Assembly (NCBI GenBank): GCA_037176845.1
Contig: JAYKXP010000003.1
Span: 496,001-560,000 of the forward strand
Reading direction: 5' to 3'
Length of the DNA: 64,000 nucleotides
Source of the DNA: Paramarasmius palmivorus
Taxonomy: Eukaryota > Basidiomycota > Agaricomycetes > Agaricales > Marasmiaceae
Part shown: positions 38,327-49,442 of the stretch, piece after piece
How the letters are laid out: the number at the start of each line of letters is the position of its first letter
Numbering within the stretch: the first letter of the stretch is position 1
Position numbers and translations under genes: made by a program
The notes under the pieces: generated by a model
Database searches by the model: none
The model's input: only the letters and a program-made list of their open reading frames with translations
Told to the model about the DNA's origin: nothing

Positions 38327-38970
38327 ATGTCGCATCATCTATTCATACTTTCGCCCTCGGACACTCCCATATACAGCTTGACTCATTACTCGACGAAACC
38401 CGCTGCCAGTATCAGCTCACCGTTGTCGTCAAACTTACCCACATGGTCAACGTCGGCATTTGCTGGAACACTGACTGCGCTTTCTGGAGCATCTAGTGCT
38501 ACGCAGCACACGAGTGGAGGAGGGGTCCGGGTAGGAGGGGGACAAGACCGGCATGTCATTCAGATGATTGCGAATGCGAGCCTGGATGTGATTGAGGACG
38601 TGATGAGGAAGGAGAACGCGATGTAAGGCCTTTGGTCGTCATGGAACGCGGAAGGATGACTGAGAAGTTGTGTAGGTATTTAAAAGCGGTGGATAAGTTT
38701 AACGAATGGACGGTATCAGCATTCATCACCCCAGGAAGTAAGTGTAACTGGTGATTCGGAGAAATGAGAAGCTGACTATGGAGACGAGTAGATAGCAAAT
38801 TTCTGCTTTTGCACGAAGGAAAGAACGACGAGGGGATTCGGAGTTTTTTCATGGAGGTATGGGAAGTGTATGTGAAGACGATGATGAACCCATTCCAAAG
38901 TGCACAAAGGACGATTGTCAGCCAGCCATTTGATGCAAGAGTGAGGGCTAGTGCAAAAAAGTATCTTTAG
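38327..38970 (+). CDS. TRS20: TRAPP complex subunit Trs20 (sedlin/TRAPPC2)
   Basis: Trs20 is a longin-fold subunit of TRAPP complexes in ER-Golgi traffic and autophagy. Three exons: the first codes MSHHLFILSPSDTPIYSLTH, a Ser/Gly-rich loop that is longer than in animals, and IQMIANASLDVIEDVMRKEN; the second codes YLKAVDKFNEWTVSAFITPG; the third codes FLLLHEGKNDEGIRSFFMEV, YVKTMMNPFQ and ends RASAKKYL at 38970. The start at 38327 is the first ATG and fits the family beginning. The loop (~residues 25-70) is the only odd part. It lies 281 bp after the transcription factor on the same strand and could share read-through, but nothing shows an operon. Confidence 0.93.
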
Positions 38971-39353
38971 GGTGCTTTAGGGTAAATTTGATCACTTTTT
39001 TTGTACTTTTCTGTCACTTTTTGGTGTATTTTTATAGAAACCCTAAGGATCCTGGGGAAATCTCACGGAGGCAGTGCCTGTGGCAGCAACACGTTTCAAG
39101 GTCCGCTTTGTCACACCAGAGTCACTGCTTTCGCAGAGCACTTGGGACTCTTTTTCTCTCTCTCTTGACTGTCCCTCTCCAACTTCCTCTTTCTCTCTTA
39201 TTCTTTTTTCTTTCTTCAAGTAAGTATTTCTCAATTTTTATCAGTGAATTTATTGATAAACCTTGTTGATTTTAGCTGTATCTCTTCTTCTCCTTCAGTA
39301 ATCAACGTCTCAACATTAATCGCTCTCTCTTCTCCTCTCGTCTACACGCAAAC
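38971..39353. other. Upstream region of the Q-rich gene, pyrimidine-rich
   Basis: 383 bp holding the 3' side of TRS20 and the promoter/5' UTR of the next gene. About 39140-39350 is strongly pyrimidine-rich (repeated tctct/ctttct), as in promoters of highly expressed fungal genes. No coding sequence is seen. Confidence 0.5.
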
Positions 39354-40819
39354 ATGTCTACCGCACCACCAACAAACTCCAGAGCTTCTCTTCTCTCAGG
39401 TCTCCGCACAGGCGGTGTCCGCTCAACTTCAGCTTCAATCCCACACACCGCTGCCCCAGGCGCAACGTTCAACATTCCCAGATCCGTATCTCACTCTTTC
39501 CCAGAGGAAGAGGACGACCAAGTCCTTGAAATGCCATCTAGAAACATCTATGCCAACAACCATCATGGGGCCTCTCACATCATGCCCATGACCGCCGCTG
39601 TCGACGCCCCCAACAACCGCTTTTCTCAGCAACAGCGTGGCATGAATCCCAACAGCGTTCCTTTCAGCCCTGGCTTCAACGCAACTCACAACTCCGCTCA
39701 GGCTCAGCAGCAGGCCTTCCAGATGCAAATGATGCAGTTGGAGCTCTTGAAAATTCAGGTATGATCTGATCGTCTCATCACTGACGACTTCTGACGTTTT
39801 CTGATTGCTCGCAGGCCGCACAGCAATACCAAGCAGAGTTGATGGCTCAAGCTCAGCGTCAGCAGCAACAACAGGGCAGACGCGCTTCCATGGGATTTAA
39901 CCCACCTGCCACCGCCGGTCCGCTCACCACCGGGTTCGATATTCAGTCCGCCACCCTCAGCGCTCAGATGCGTCGTGCCACTGAGCAGCAACAGCAGTTG
40001 TATCAAGCTCATCTCGGTGTTTCCGATGATCATGTTCCCATGACCGCCGCTTTGGGGGGCAAATTTGGTAGCCGTACCAATTATCCGAACCGTGTTGATG
40101 ATAACGGCGACATCCCGCCGAGCCATGGCTCCACCACTGTTATCAGCGGGGGTACCTCACTCGGACAACTCAACTCCAACAACATTAACGGTAACAACGC
40201 CCCATCCAAGTCAGACTCCGTCGCTTCGTGGAGGCGCGGCGGTAGCAAAGGCAATTCTATGTTGGGTGGTGCCAACCGTGCTGTCACATCACCTAGCGTA
40301 AGAGTTACTCCTCCCGAACCAGAGCGGTCTTCTCCACCACCTGTCGTTTCACCGTCTACCAGGACACGTCCACAACCTTTGCGTTTCACGGCTGTCGCCC
40401 AGCAGCCACTTCCCATCGTCACTATCGATTCTTCCGATAGCAATGACTACGATGATACCTCGTCCACAAGCTCTTCTAAGTCTGGAGCTCACTCGTCACC
40501 CACCACACCTCAGTCATCTTCGTCCAACGAGATGCCGCTCTCGCCGCGCGAGGAAGCGTCCAAGAAGTTGTACGAAGGTCTTGGAATGGGTAGGCCTGGT
40601 TCTGCTGTCACGCAGCAACCTACTCCTTCCGACAACACGGTGGCTTTGGTCTCCCACAGGATGGTGAGCCAACCCACCAGGCAGCCCCGAGGGCCACCTT
40701 CGGGTGCTGACGAGCTGGGCCCCAAGAACTTTGCGACGAGAATCAGGAGGAAGGCCATTGGAGGTCTTGGTATGCTCATGGGCGCGAGAGAGAGACGGGA
40801 ATTTGTGGAGGCTTATTGA
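39354..40819 (+). CDS. Gln/Asn-rich disordered protein, unknown
   Basis: Two exons (break at about 39760-39813, gtatga...gcag) code about 470 residues. The first has MSTAPPTNSRASLLSGLRTG, an acidic patch, and a Q-rich end (AQAQQQAFQMQMMQLELLKI). The second begins AAQQYQAELMAQAQRQQQQQ. A PMTAA motif occurs twice, once in each exon, within a 15-nt identical stretch. Later sequence is Ser/Pro-rich with low complexity (SSPTTPQSSSSNEMPLSPRE). The C-terminus GPKNFATRIRRKAIGGLGML looks ordered and may be conserved. The pyrimidine-rich leader suggests strong expression. No known domain is seen; an RNA- or chromatin-linked role is only a guess. Confidence 0.75.
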
Positions 40820-41683
40820 GCCATAGGTTTTCCCCCACATCATCCATGCTTTAGCATTTCCCTCTCTTTTCTCTTTATATTTTGGTGCTGAATCGAAGAA
40901 GCTTAAATATCTGTCATTTTTTCTGCGGTGATATTCTGCCACTCCACTCCCTTTTCTCCCTGCTGCGGGGGCGATATCGATGATGCCTTATAACAGCAAT
41001 CCAAACATTATATCTCCCACTGTTGGTGCAGTCCTTGCGCGTTTAGAGAGAATAGAAGAGAAGCGGTTTCCACATTCCATCTCGTAATATATATTCGTTG
41101 ATGAAGAAAAATGGTGCAGACGAAATCTCTTTTTTTGTTACTCTTTTCATCCATTTCGTTGAACACTGTTCTTTATGACCCACACACACCCCTTCCATTC
41201 GTTTGTCCATGTTACGATATTATTTATTTTTGGTCAAGCAGATCTAGAGACTAGTCGCTTTCTTTAGGATTCTCGTACTGCTTCTGTCCTCGTCCTTTCC
41301 CCATTCGCGCTACCTATTACTTTTTACAGGTTCGCAGGGAGAGCGGTGCTTCTCCTTACTGGTCAGGTGTGTAGGGGAACCATCGTATGGACTGCTCAAA
41401 ACGTCACACCCCTCGAACAACGCACCTGCTTCGTACATAGTTCACTCATTCCCAAACACATTCTACCCCATAACTTCTCAAATCGTCTGCAACACCAACT
41501 CGTTAAAAGATGCCGTTTTTATTCTCTTTTAGCTGTTGTAACTGTATCATCCTGTCGTTACTTTGGGTTTCTCCTGGGGTATCCCGAATAAAAAGGCTAT
41601 TTATTCGTCGCAATTGAGGGCAAACGATTGATTTCTATACTCTACATACAGGCTACATAATCTACCATCTGTGTTGCATTCTT
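40820..41683. other. Convergent intergenic region
   Basis: 864 bp between the Q-rich gene and the sugar porter, whose stop codons face each other. T-rich, with no supported gene; presumably a long 3' UTR on each side. A frame at 41346-41591 has no family features. Confidence 0.45.
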
Positions 41684-43765
41684 CTATATTGAAGCAGATC
41701 CTCGGTTTTGATATACAATTTTCCTGGTATCTTCGACATCTTCATCCTCAGCATCATTGAGCAACGTTTCCCGTAATCCAGATTCTTCGTCGGTCTCCCT
41801 CAATACTTCAATCGGTTCAGCCTTCTTCCCACCCAAGAAGATGTACCCCATGGGTGCATCTTGCAATGACCTAATCATCCATCCTTCACCGAACAGATAC
41901 TTCATATCTTCCAAAGCAACCCCCCTGGTCTCGGGCAAGAAGAAATACACCCAAACGGACATGATCAAGCACATCACACCGAATACGAGGAAAGTGCCAT
42001 AGGTGATTTCGTTGAGCATGATGGGTGTGAGTTTGGAAATCGTGAAAGAGAAGAGCCAGCTGACACCGACAGAAACGGAGAGTGCGACGGTTCGCAGGTG
42101 GTTTGGGGCGACTTCTGCCCCAACAGCCCAAGGGATTGGACCCCATCCTGTGTTCGAAGTTCGTCACCTGGGTGAAGAAGTAGAGTAAGTCTTTGATACG
42201 CACCAATACAATAAAACACGGCGTATAGGTAGACAGCGAGAAGGGATATATAGCTTGCGGGGCCAATCTCCTTTGGACGATGCGTCGCACTGTATCCAGC
42301 AATCCAGAACATCATTAATGCTTGGCCCTGGTGAGAAGGGTCAGAATGAGGTAAAAATGAAACTATGGAAGAATCGCACTATTCCTCCGATTAGCAAACA
42401 TTTCTTTCGTCCGAGACCTTCAACCGCAACCATTATTACGATGCCGACAGCTACCACCTGGAAGACGTCAATGCCGCCCTTATTATAAATAAGTCAACAC
42501 ACCTTCACTACGCCATAAACGCCTACAATAGACATGATATCAGAAAAGTCCTGTGACAGATTGAGGAAAGAACTGACCAGTAGCGAAGAGTTCCGCAGTG
42601 GTACCGTCCACTCCAAGACTAGCAGAGATCTGAGGACTGAAGTAGTTTATTGCGTTCGTGCCTGTCCATTGCTGGAAGAACATGACGAGAGGTGGTATGA
42701 AACAACGGTGGGCGATAGGCCATGATTCTCTCATACTGGTGATTTGCTGCCTAAGTGTGAGGGCCTTCTTCCCTGCGAATTCAGCTTTGATCTCGTTCAG
42801 CGTTACTTGAATGGCCTGGTGACTCGTGTCGTTGCCTGCAACGTACGATAACGTGCGAGCAGCTTCGTCTAACCTGCCATGTTCGACTAGCCAGCGAGGA
42901 GATTCCGGCTGGAATGCCATGAAAAGCAGGAACAGGAAACCAGGTACCATCCTGAATTAAATGAGATATTTGATGTGAGCTTGTCGTGTGGATTCGACAT
43001 ACTGCACTATGAAAGGCATACGCCATTGCGCTTCAGAGGATGCCATATCTTTCGCAGCACTGTAATTGACCCAAACTATAAACGACATACCACATGAGAA
43101 TCGCCTGACGCCTCGGAATGTGGGTGAAGACTCACAACTTAACATGATGCCGACATTATTGGCTAGCTGAATCATAGACGTACACTTTCCTCTAATTGCT
43201 TTCGGTGTGCACTCTGATACGTATGAAGGTACCAGAGCAGATACCATTCCTACCCCAATGCCCCCAACAAACCTGCCAAAGTATAAGACATTCAATCCGA
43301 ACTCTGCGGTAGTTCCTATGCCGGCGATACTTTGGATGGTACTTCCGACGATGTAGATGACGCCTGAAGCAAGGAGGCATCTCTTCCTGCCAAAACGGCC
43401 AGAGAAGTACCCCATCGTCAAGGCACCGAAGCTAAAGAACCACATTTAATATTCAACTTACGTTGGAGAGTAATGAGCACTCACAAACATCCCACCTGAA
43501 GCACTGACACGATGTTTCCGTTTATGTTAGCACGATTGTTTGGGGTCTTCTTGTCGATTCCAAAGTATTCCTGAAACGAGCGCAGTGCCAGAACGCCTCC
43601 AATCAAACCACTGCAGATGTACTTAATGTAACTTCAAGTGTTCAAAGGCTGATAAAGAGAGGATACCCACATATCCCAACCGAAGAATATACTGCCCAAG
43701 CCTGCAGAGAGAGCTAAAGTATAAGCATGACGATAGTGCCGCAGTTCGCTGAGTTGGCTCGGCAT
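41684..43765 (-). CDS. MFS sugar porter
   Basis: Plasma-membrane hexose/polyol transporter of the sugar porter family. Exon 1 codes MPSQLSELRHYRHAYTLALS and AGLGSIFFGWD from the ATG at 43765. Family motifs are complete: GYFSGRFGRKRCLLASGVIY (loop 2-3), GRFVGGIGVGMVSALVPSYV and SECTPKAIRG, PESPRWLVEHGRLDEAARTL (loop 6-7), QQWTGTNAINYFSPQI (helix 7) and PETRGVALEDMKYLFGEG (end of helix 12). The C-terminal tail ends RKIVYQNRGSASI. Introns are about 50 nt. The pattern suggests a quinate/polyol or hexose carrier; the substrate cannot be fixed. It is unrelated to the Dal5-type pair. Confidence 0.88.
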
Positions 43766-44170
43766 CCGAGAATCTCAATTCTTCGAAAGGATGGAGGATG
43801 TTGTGGTGAAGGGAGAAGGCAAGGTGTGCCGGGTCAATCGGTCATCATGATGTTAACGCGTATCAGTTGTACACCACGAGCGGATACCAAGACCTTGAAA
43901 GCATCGGCGAAGGTGGTGGTTGAGTGCTACAGTGAATACCTGGAGCGTGGATAGAGTCGCGTTTCAAGACTAGTTGAGTGAACGTGTTGCTGCAGCTGAA
44001 AACTTAAGCCCGGCAATGCCGAGCTCCTCGGGTCCGTGCAGCATTTTTTCTGATCACAAATCGGTTGAGGCTCGGTCCCAGAGCAAATACATTCGTGATA
44101 CATTCCAGAACAAAACAGAGAACATTTAGAGTACTTAGAGGCGATGTAACTACCTACTACTTTTTTAATT
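43766..44170. other. Intergenic region
   Basis: 405 bp between the sugar porter start (-) and the ARP4 stop (-). It should hold the sugar porter promoter. The minus frame extending into it from 44328 is the unspliced tail of ARP4, not coding. Confidence 0.45.
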
Positions 44171-45950
44171 CTATTTACATCTCTGGTGCACGATATTTTT
44201 GCCGTGCTCCTGCAGCGAAGGTGAGTGGAGCGTTCATTAATATGAAAGATGACGCCAACCTGCCATTCTTCGCTACTGATCCATAGCTGATGGAACGTGC
44301 CCAAGCTTGCGAGAATACTGCCACCCAACCACCCACCAAATCGACGTTCGGCCGGGTTTCCAGGTGCGTGTATTTTGACCTGAGAATAACAAGGTCAGCG
44401 AAGGAGAGAAATGCCAGGGTACTGTCCTTACATGTGGAAACGATCGGGACAGTTCATTATTGAGCCGATCTGCGAAGCCAGTGAAGAGACTTCCGCCACC
44501 AGTGAGTACCACGTTGCCCATAAGGACTTGACGAAGCTCGGGATCACATGCGCGGATCGAATCACTGATCAGTGCCGGGATGTGTCTTGGTAGGTTTGCG
44601 TTCGAGGCCTACATTATGGATTCAGTTTGTTATTGACATGTACGAGGTTGATTGGAACATACCATGAGCGCAGGTGAGTGGAAGAAGAATTGTTCTCCAA
44701 CGGAGTGTCTATCGTGGCCACTGAAATAGGTATTGTATCCTGTGGGGAACTCATATTGTTTTGCTGGGCGACTGTGTGCAATCCTGGTCGGGAACTCAGC
44801 GAGGTCAATTCGTCAAGTTAAAAAGGTCGATTCGCACTGATCGTTCCAACCCTGTTCTAACACTCCGCACACAGTCTGCATCCACTCATCTATCTCCCGA
44901 TCCTCGTACCAACGACGCCAACTATCGGTAACACCAGCCACTCGATCTTCGCGTAGTGTAAATTGCGGCGGGGCATTGGGCTCGACAGGCTGCATCGAAG
45001 GGAATGAGATTACGGTACAAGAAACGTATAACATGACTTACGATCTTAGTGGCAATAAGTTGATGAGGATAAAGTTCGATTCCCGAAGGCCGCGCGGGAT
45101 TGGGGTTAGTGAGAATGTGGCGAGCATTTGCCTGAACCAGCTTCGGTAAAGGTGAATACGCCACACCTAAGGACTGATATTAGCGCAAGTAAGGAGACAG
45201 GGAAGACACGCACCTTTCCTCAGAACGAACCCATCGACGACAGGAATAACGCTGGATACAGATTGGCCAATATCAATCACTAGAGCAGAACCTTTTCCTG
45301 CAGCAAAGCTAATCATTATATGGGTCAGTCAGCAGTAAAGGTCACAAAATGATAGACAGACCTATTGAGGACACCGGTGTTCGCAATATAGAACGCAGGC
45401 ACTTGAAACTCTTCAAACATAATTTCTGCCATTCTTTCACGGTTTTCGGGCGTATTCCAAGCTGGCTCAGTCACGAGGATGGGGTGTTCTTTGGGGTTGA
45501 CATGCATGGAGTCTTCAAGAGCATGTCGGATAAGCGCAGGAATGGGTCCAAAGTCCTGTACTACGAGGAGTTGAGATGTTTTGTAGATATATTATCAGTC
45601 GGCATCACTCACTGAGGCCGTCGTTCATAGGATTTCCGACGTGCATTCCAGCTCTCCATAATGATGGTCCTGCCTCACCAACGAAACTCTTTGCCCCCTT
45701 CTGAGTATTGGTGTTCTCAGAGCCCTCCCCACTTTCGTTCATTGTAATGTCACCATCGGATTGCGTTGGAATGTAGCCGTAGTCTGTAGGAATTATCGCT
45801 TTTGGGCTGTCATCTCCAGCGTAGCCGGCTCGAACGGTCGAGGAACCTATGTCAAGCACCAATGCCGATACTTCGTCTAAGGGAGTAAATCAGTGAGAAA
45901 ATATAAAGATACTATAGGAGTATCCGCGCACCTCCCCCGTATGTGACCAT
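44171..45950 (-). CDS. ARP4: Actin-related protein Arp4
   Basis: Nuclear actin-related protein, subunit of INO80, SWR1 and NuA4 chromatin complexes. Exon 1 codes MVTYGG; the next begins [20 protein letters not shown] and [17 protein letters not shown], the Arp4 signature. A short acidic insertion follows ([14 protein letters not shown]), then [20 protein letters not shown]. Later blocks include [20 protein letters not shown] and [20 protein letters not shown] with SSEEWQ. After a ~47-nt intron the last exon codes [12 protein letters not shown] and stops at 44171. Size is about 450 residues. ERB1 starts 140 bp away on the opposite strand. Middle exon edges were checked only by motif continuity. 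Confidence 0.9.
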
Positions 45951-46090
45951 GAAGCTTTAGTGCGATGGAGGAGAAAGGAAAGACGCGTCGAAATCCGTGT
46001 TTTGGGTTGATAGATAGATAGATCCCACTAGAATTTTTTTGATCGTTTCAAGGTCTCTTCTTCCTCAAAACAACCTCGTCTTCTTCATTT
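45951..46090. promoter_or_regulatory. Divergent promoter ARP4/ERB1 with GATA repeat
   Basis: 140 bp between ARP4 (-) and ERB1 (+) start codons. It contains nearly four tandem GATA units at 46009-46023, potential sites for GATA factors or a plain microsatellite. Confidence 0.5.
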
Positions 46091-48697
46091 ATGGCCGCTC
46101 AACAGAAGGGCACAAAAAAGCGCAAACAAGGCCATGATGAAGCTGATATTTCCGCACCATTTGACAAAGCCGTCGAGCTGGAGATGCTGAGTGAGGAGGA
46201 GGATATAAACGATGTAGATTCGGACAACGGTGAAGTCGATGAATTCCCTGAAATAGACACTGGAAGCGATGGAGAAGACGAAAACGCTGAGTACTCTGGC
46301 TCAAGTGAGTCAGATGAAGAAGACGAACTAGATGAAGAGGGCGAGGAAGAGGAAGAGGACGAGGACGATGATGAAGACTTCGAGGAACACCATGTCTTTC
46401 CCCAGGCCAAGACTGTTGTCTCAAAAATCACTGGTCAACCAAAACGCGTTTATCCAGATATAGAGCCAGATTACGACTCTGATTCATCGACAGAGGATGT
46501 GAGTCTCTTGCCAGGTACTTTTTCCTATTAATAACACATCTCTAGACACCGAATCGTGTCGGTGACATCCCAATGCATTGGTATGACGACCTACCGCACG
46601 TTGGCTATGATATGAATGGAAAGAAAGTGCTCAAACCTGCTCGCGGAGATGAGCTTGATAAATTCCTCGAGACCGTTGAGGACCCCACTGCTTGGTACGC
46701 ACTTTCATCTAAACTCTCGATTTCTCTCATACCCTGGATAGGACATCTGCATTCGATAAAAACATGCAAATGGATAAGCCACTCTCTGGCGAAGAACTGG
46801 ATCTCATCCGGAGACTGTACGAGAACGAAGTGCCCGACGCAGAATATGATCCTTACGAACCTTTGACCGAATGGTTTACTGGCAAGGGTAAGGAAGAAGT
46901 AATGCCTCTGTCCGCTGCTCCCGAACCAAAGAGGCGGTGGATTCCCAGTAAGTGGGAAAAGAAAAAAGTATGTTATATTCTTTTCTGTGATCTCGACGCA
47001 ATTCGATACATTTTTCCAGGTCATGAAAATTGTTCGCGCAATTAGGCAAGGCCGCATAGTACCCAACAAACCCAAAACTGCTACAACTCAACCTCAATTC
47101 TACGCCATTTGGTCAGAAGAGTCCTCCACACATGTTCCTCCTCTGTCGGCACCAAAACCTCCTCTACCTACGCACTCGGAGTCTTACAATCCTCCCGAAG
47201 AGTATCTGCCTACAGAGGAAGAGCGCAAGAAGTGGGAAGAAGCTGATCCTGAAGACAGAGAACGAGATTATCTGCCTCATAGATATTCGTCTCTCCGCCT
47301 CGTTCCGGGCTACGACCGCTTCATCAAAGAACGATTCAATCGTCAACTGGACCTCTACATGGCTCCCCGTGTACAAAGAGTAAAACTTAATATCGATCCT
47401 GACTCGTTAATCCCCAAATTACCAAGCCCAAGCAGTCTGAAACCATTCCCAGTGTACCGGTCATTGAAGTTCAGCCAGTCTGCCCTTGTGCGATGCATCA
47501 GTGTTAGCCCCGATGGTGCATGGGTTGTCAGTGGGGACGAAAAAGGAATCGTTTCGCTTTGGGAGGTCAATGTTGGACGAGAGGTGAAAAGATGGAAATT
47601 TGGCAGCAAGATAGGTGCCCTGCAATGGTGCCCTCGGTCAGATGCAAGTTACTTTGTGGTTGGGATGTGAGTAGTATGAGATTCATCCGAAACTGTGCTA
47701 ATACAACGATTTACAGCGAGGACACATTACACTGTCTCGCCCCACCAAATACTCCGCCTGCTATTCACCAGACTACCCTGGAACTGCTAGCACCAAGCAC
47801 ACTACCTCCGGCACCGGAGACACCGTCGCCAGTAAAGTGGACCACACCAGCTTCTAGTTCCTGGACAGAAGATACAGCTCTGCTCACCATCCACTTGCCC
47901 TCGGGGTCGAGCTTGCCTACTCACATCGCTTGGCACAGAAAAGGCGATTATTTCGCAAGTGTTTGTACGTGAGGTTGCTCACCATCAATAATGTGGTACT
48001 TACGCTTTGTTTTTAGCGTCAGGAGGCGGCGTATGGATACACCAAATTTCCCGAAGACATTCGCAAGCACCTTTTAAAAAGGTCAAAGGGAAAGTACAAC
48101 TGGTACAATTCCATCCTTTGAAACCAAACTTTTTTGTTGCGGTTAGTTCTCCTGCCATTGTTACTCCTACTTCAACTAACAGTTGTAAAGACGCAACAAT
48201 ATGTCAGGGTGTATAACCTATCTGAACAAAAATTAATCAAGACGTTGATTCCGGGTATCAAATGGATATCGTCTATGGATGTCCACCCTTCCGGGGACCA
48301 CCTCATCGTCGGAGGGTATGACCGCAAGTTATGCTGGTTCGATCTCGAACTTAGTGACAAGCCATACAAAATCTTACGGTGCGGCTTCATTATGTCGCGC
48401 TCTACTTGGCATTTAATTCATTTCGCACTCAGATATCATTCGCGTGCAATTCGGTCTCTTCACTTCCACCCGACCTACCCTCTCTTTGCATCTTCTTCGG
48501 ATGACGGGTCTATCCAGATCTTCCATTCCAGGGTGTACAGTGATTTGATGACAGATCCGCTGATAGTACCCCTCAAAATCCTAAGGGGGCACGACATCAC
48601 GAACGGACTGGGGGTCCTGCAAGTAAAATGGTGTAATAGGTATCCTTGGCTAATTAGCGCCGGTGCTGACGGTGCGGTCAACGTATGGTGTAGTTAG
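46091..48697 (+). CDS. ERB1: Ribosome biogenesis protein Erb1 (BOP1)
   Basis: Erb1/BOP1 is a nucleolar WD40 protein of the PeBoW complex, needed for 60S ribosome assembly. The N-terminus [20 protein letters not shown] is followed by a ~100-residue Glu/Asp-rich tract. The BOP1-specific domain includes [40 protein letters not shown] and [22 protein letters not shown]40 blades run from [20 protein letters not shown] to the end, including [20 protein letters not shown] and [13 protein letters not shown]. Introns are about 50 nt and splice in frame (e.g. at about 46500, 46695, 47020, 47668, 47968). Starting ATG 46091 lies at the start of the conserved basic stretch. Size is about 790 residues. Confidence 0.94.
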
Positions 48698-49442
48698 GCC
48701 ACCAACATGATCGTTTTCGATATGATTTGACATCAGTTTGTGAAGTTCCCGTTGAAAGGTCTATTTTTTGTTAGGCGAAAGAAGATTTCTGGCTCTTCGC
48801 TATATTCTACTGACAGGATCAGCGCCCAAACATACATCGTGTCTCAGAGAAATCTCGATATCACTGTCCGAAGGGACCCGGGGCAGCCAGAGCCGACATC
48901 GGGCCACACCAGTGTCACCAGTATCCATCTGCCTCGGTGAGGTGTTGTTTACCCATACTTTCAGGTTCGTAGTTTATACCCTACAAATACGACTATTGAT
49001 GGTCTAGCTGCTGGCTGTTAGGTACAGGCTTTGCCCGGCTATGGCGTGGGTATCTGTCACCAATCATCGGGTCTGTCCTCGACGACCCCTCTTAATTTCT
49101 TGGTGGTGCAAAATTCTGCGAAACCCGGTCATTGAAAAAGTACTAATGGTCACACTGTTCGTTTCTGTGCCAATCCGAGATCTTGTCCCTCGTGGCGTCG
49201 GGATGCTGCCATCTCACACGTGCAATTATTTTTCACATTCCCTCAATGGGCACAAAGTCCGTCACAGACGGGATAAGCATGAGAACTAACCAATTAGGGT
49301 AAACCTATCAGAGTGACCAGAACGGCATTCACTTTGTTTATCAGAAGCACGTCGTTAATATATGATGTACGGGTGCCCTACCAGCTCCAGCCCTTCCCCC
49401 TCTCCCCAACCATAACGTTCCCGCCGCCTTTCGCTGATCAAG
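48698..49442. other. Intergenic region, nothing recognised
   Basis: 745 bp from the ERB1 stop to the start of the seven-helix gene. Short frames are present but none shows a domain, signal peptide or conserved motif. It should hold the downstream gene's promoter. Confidence 0.45.

Noticed and set aside
43927..44170. Extension of ARP4 beyond 44171
   Set aside because: It is unspliced intron and 3' flank. The conserved end [12 protein letters not shown] is reached by splicing.
46099..46431. Poly-Ser minus-strand frame in ERB1
   Set aside because: Reverse complement of the Glu/Asp-rich tract of ERB1.
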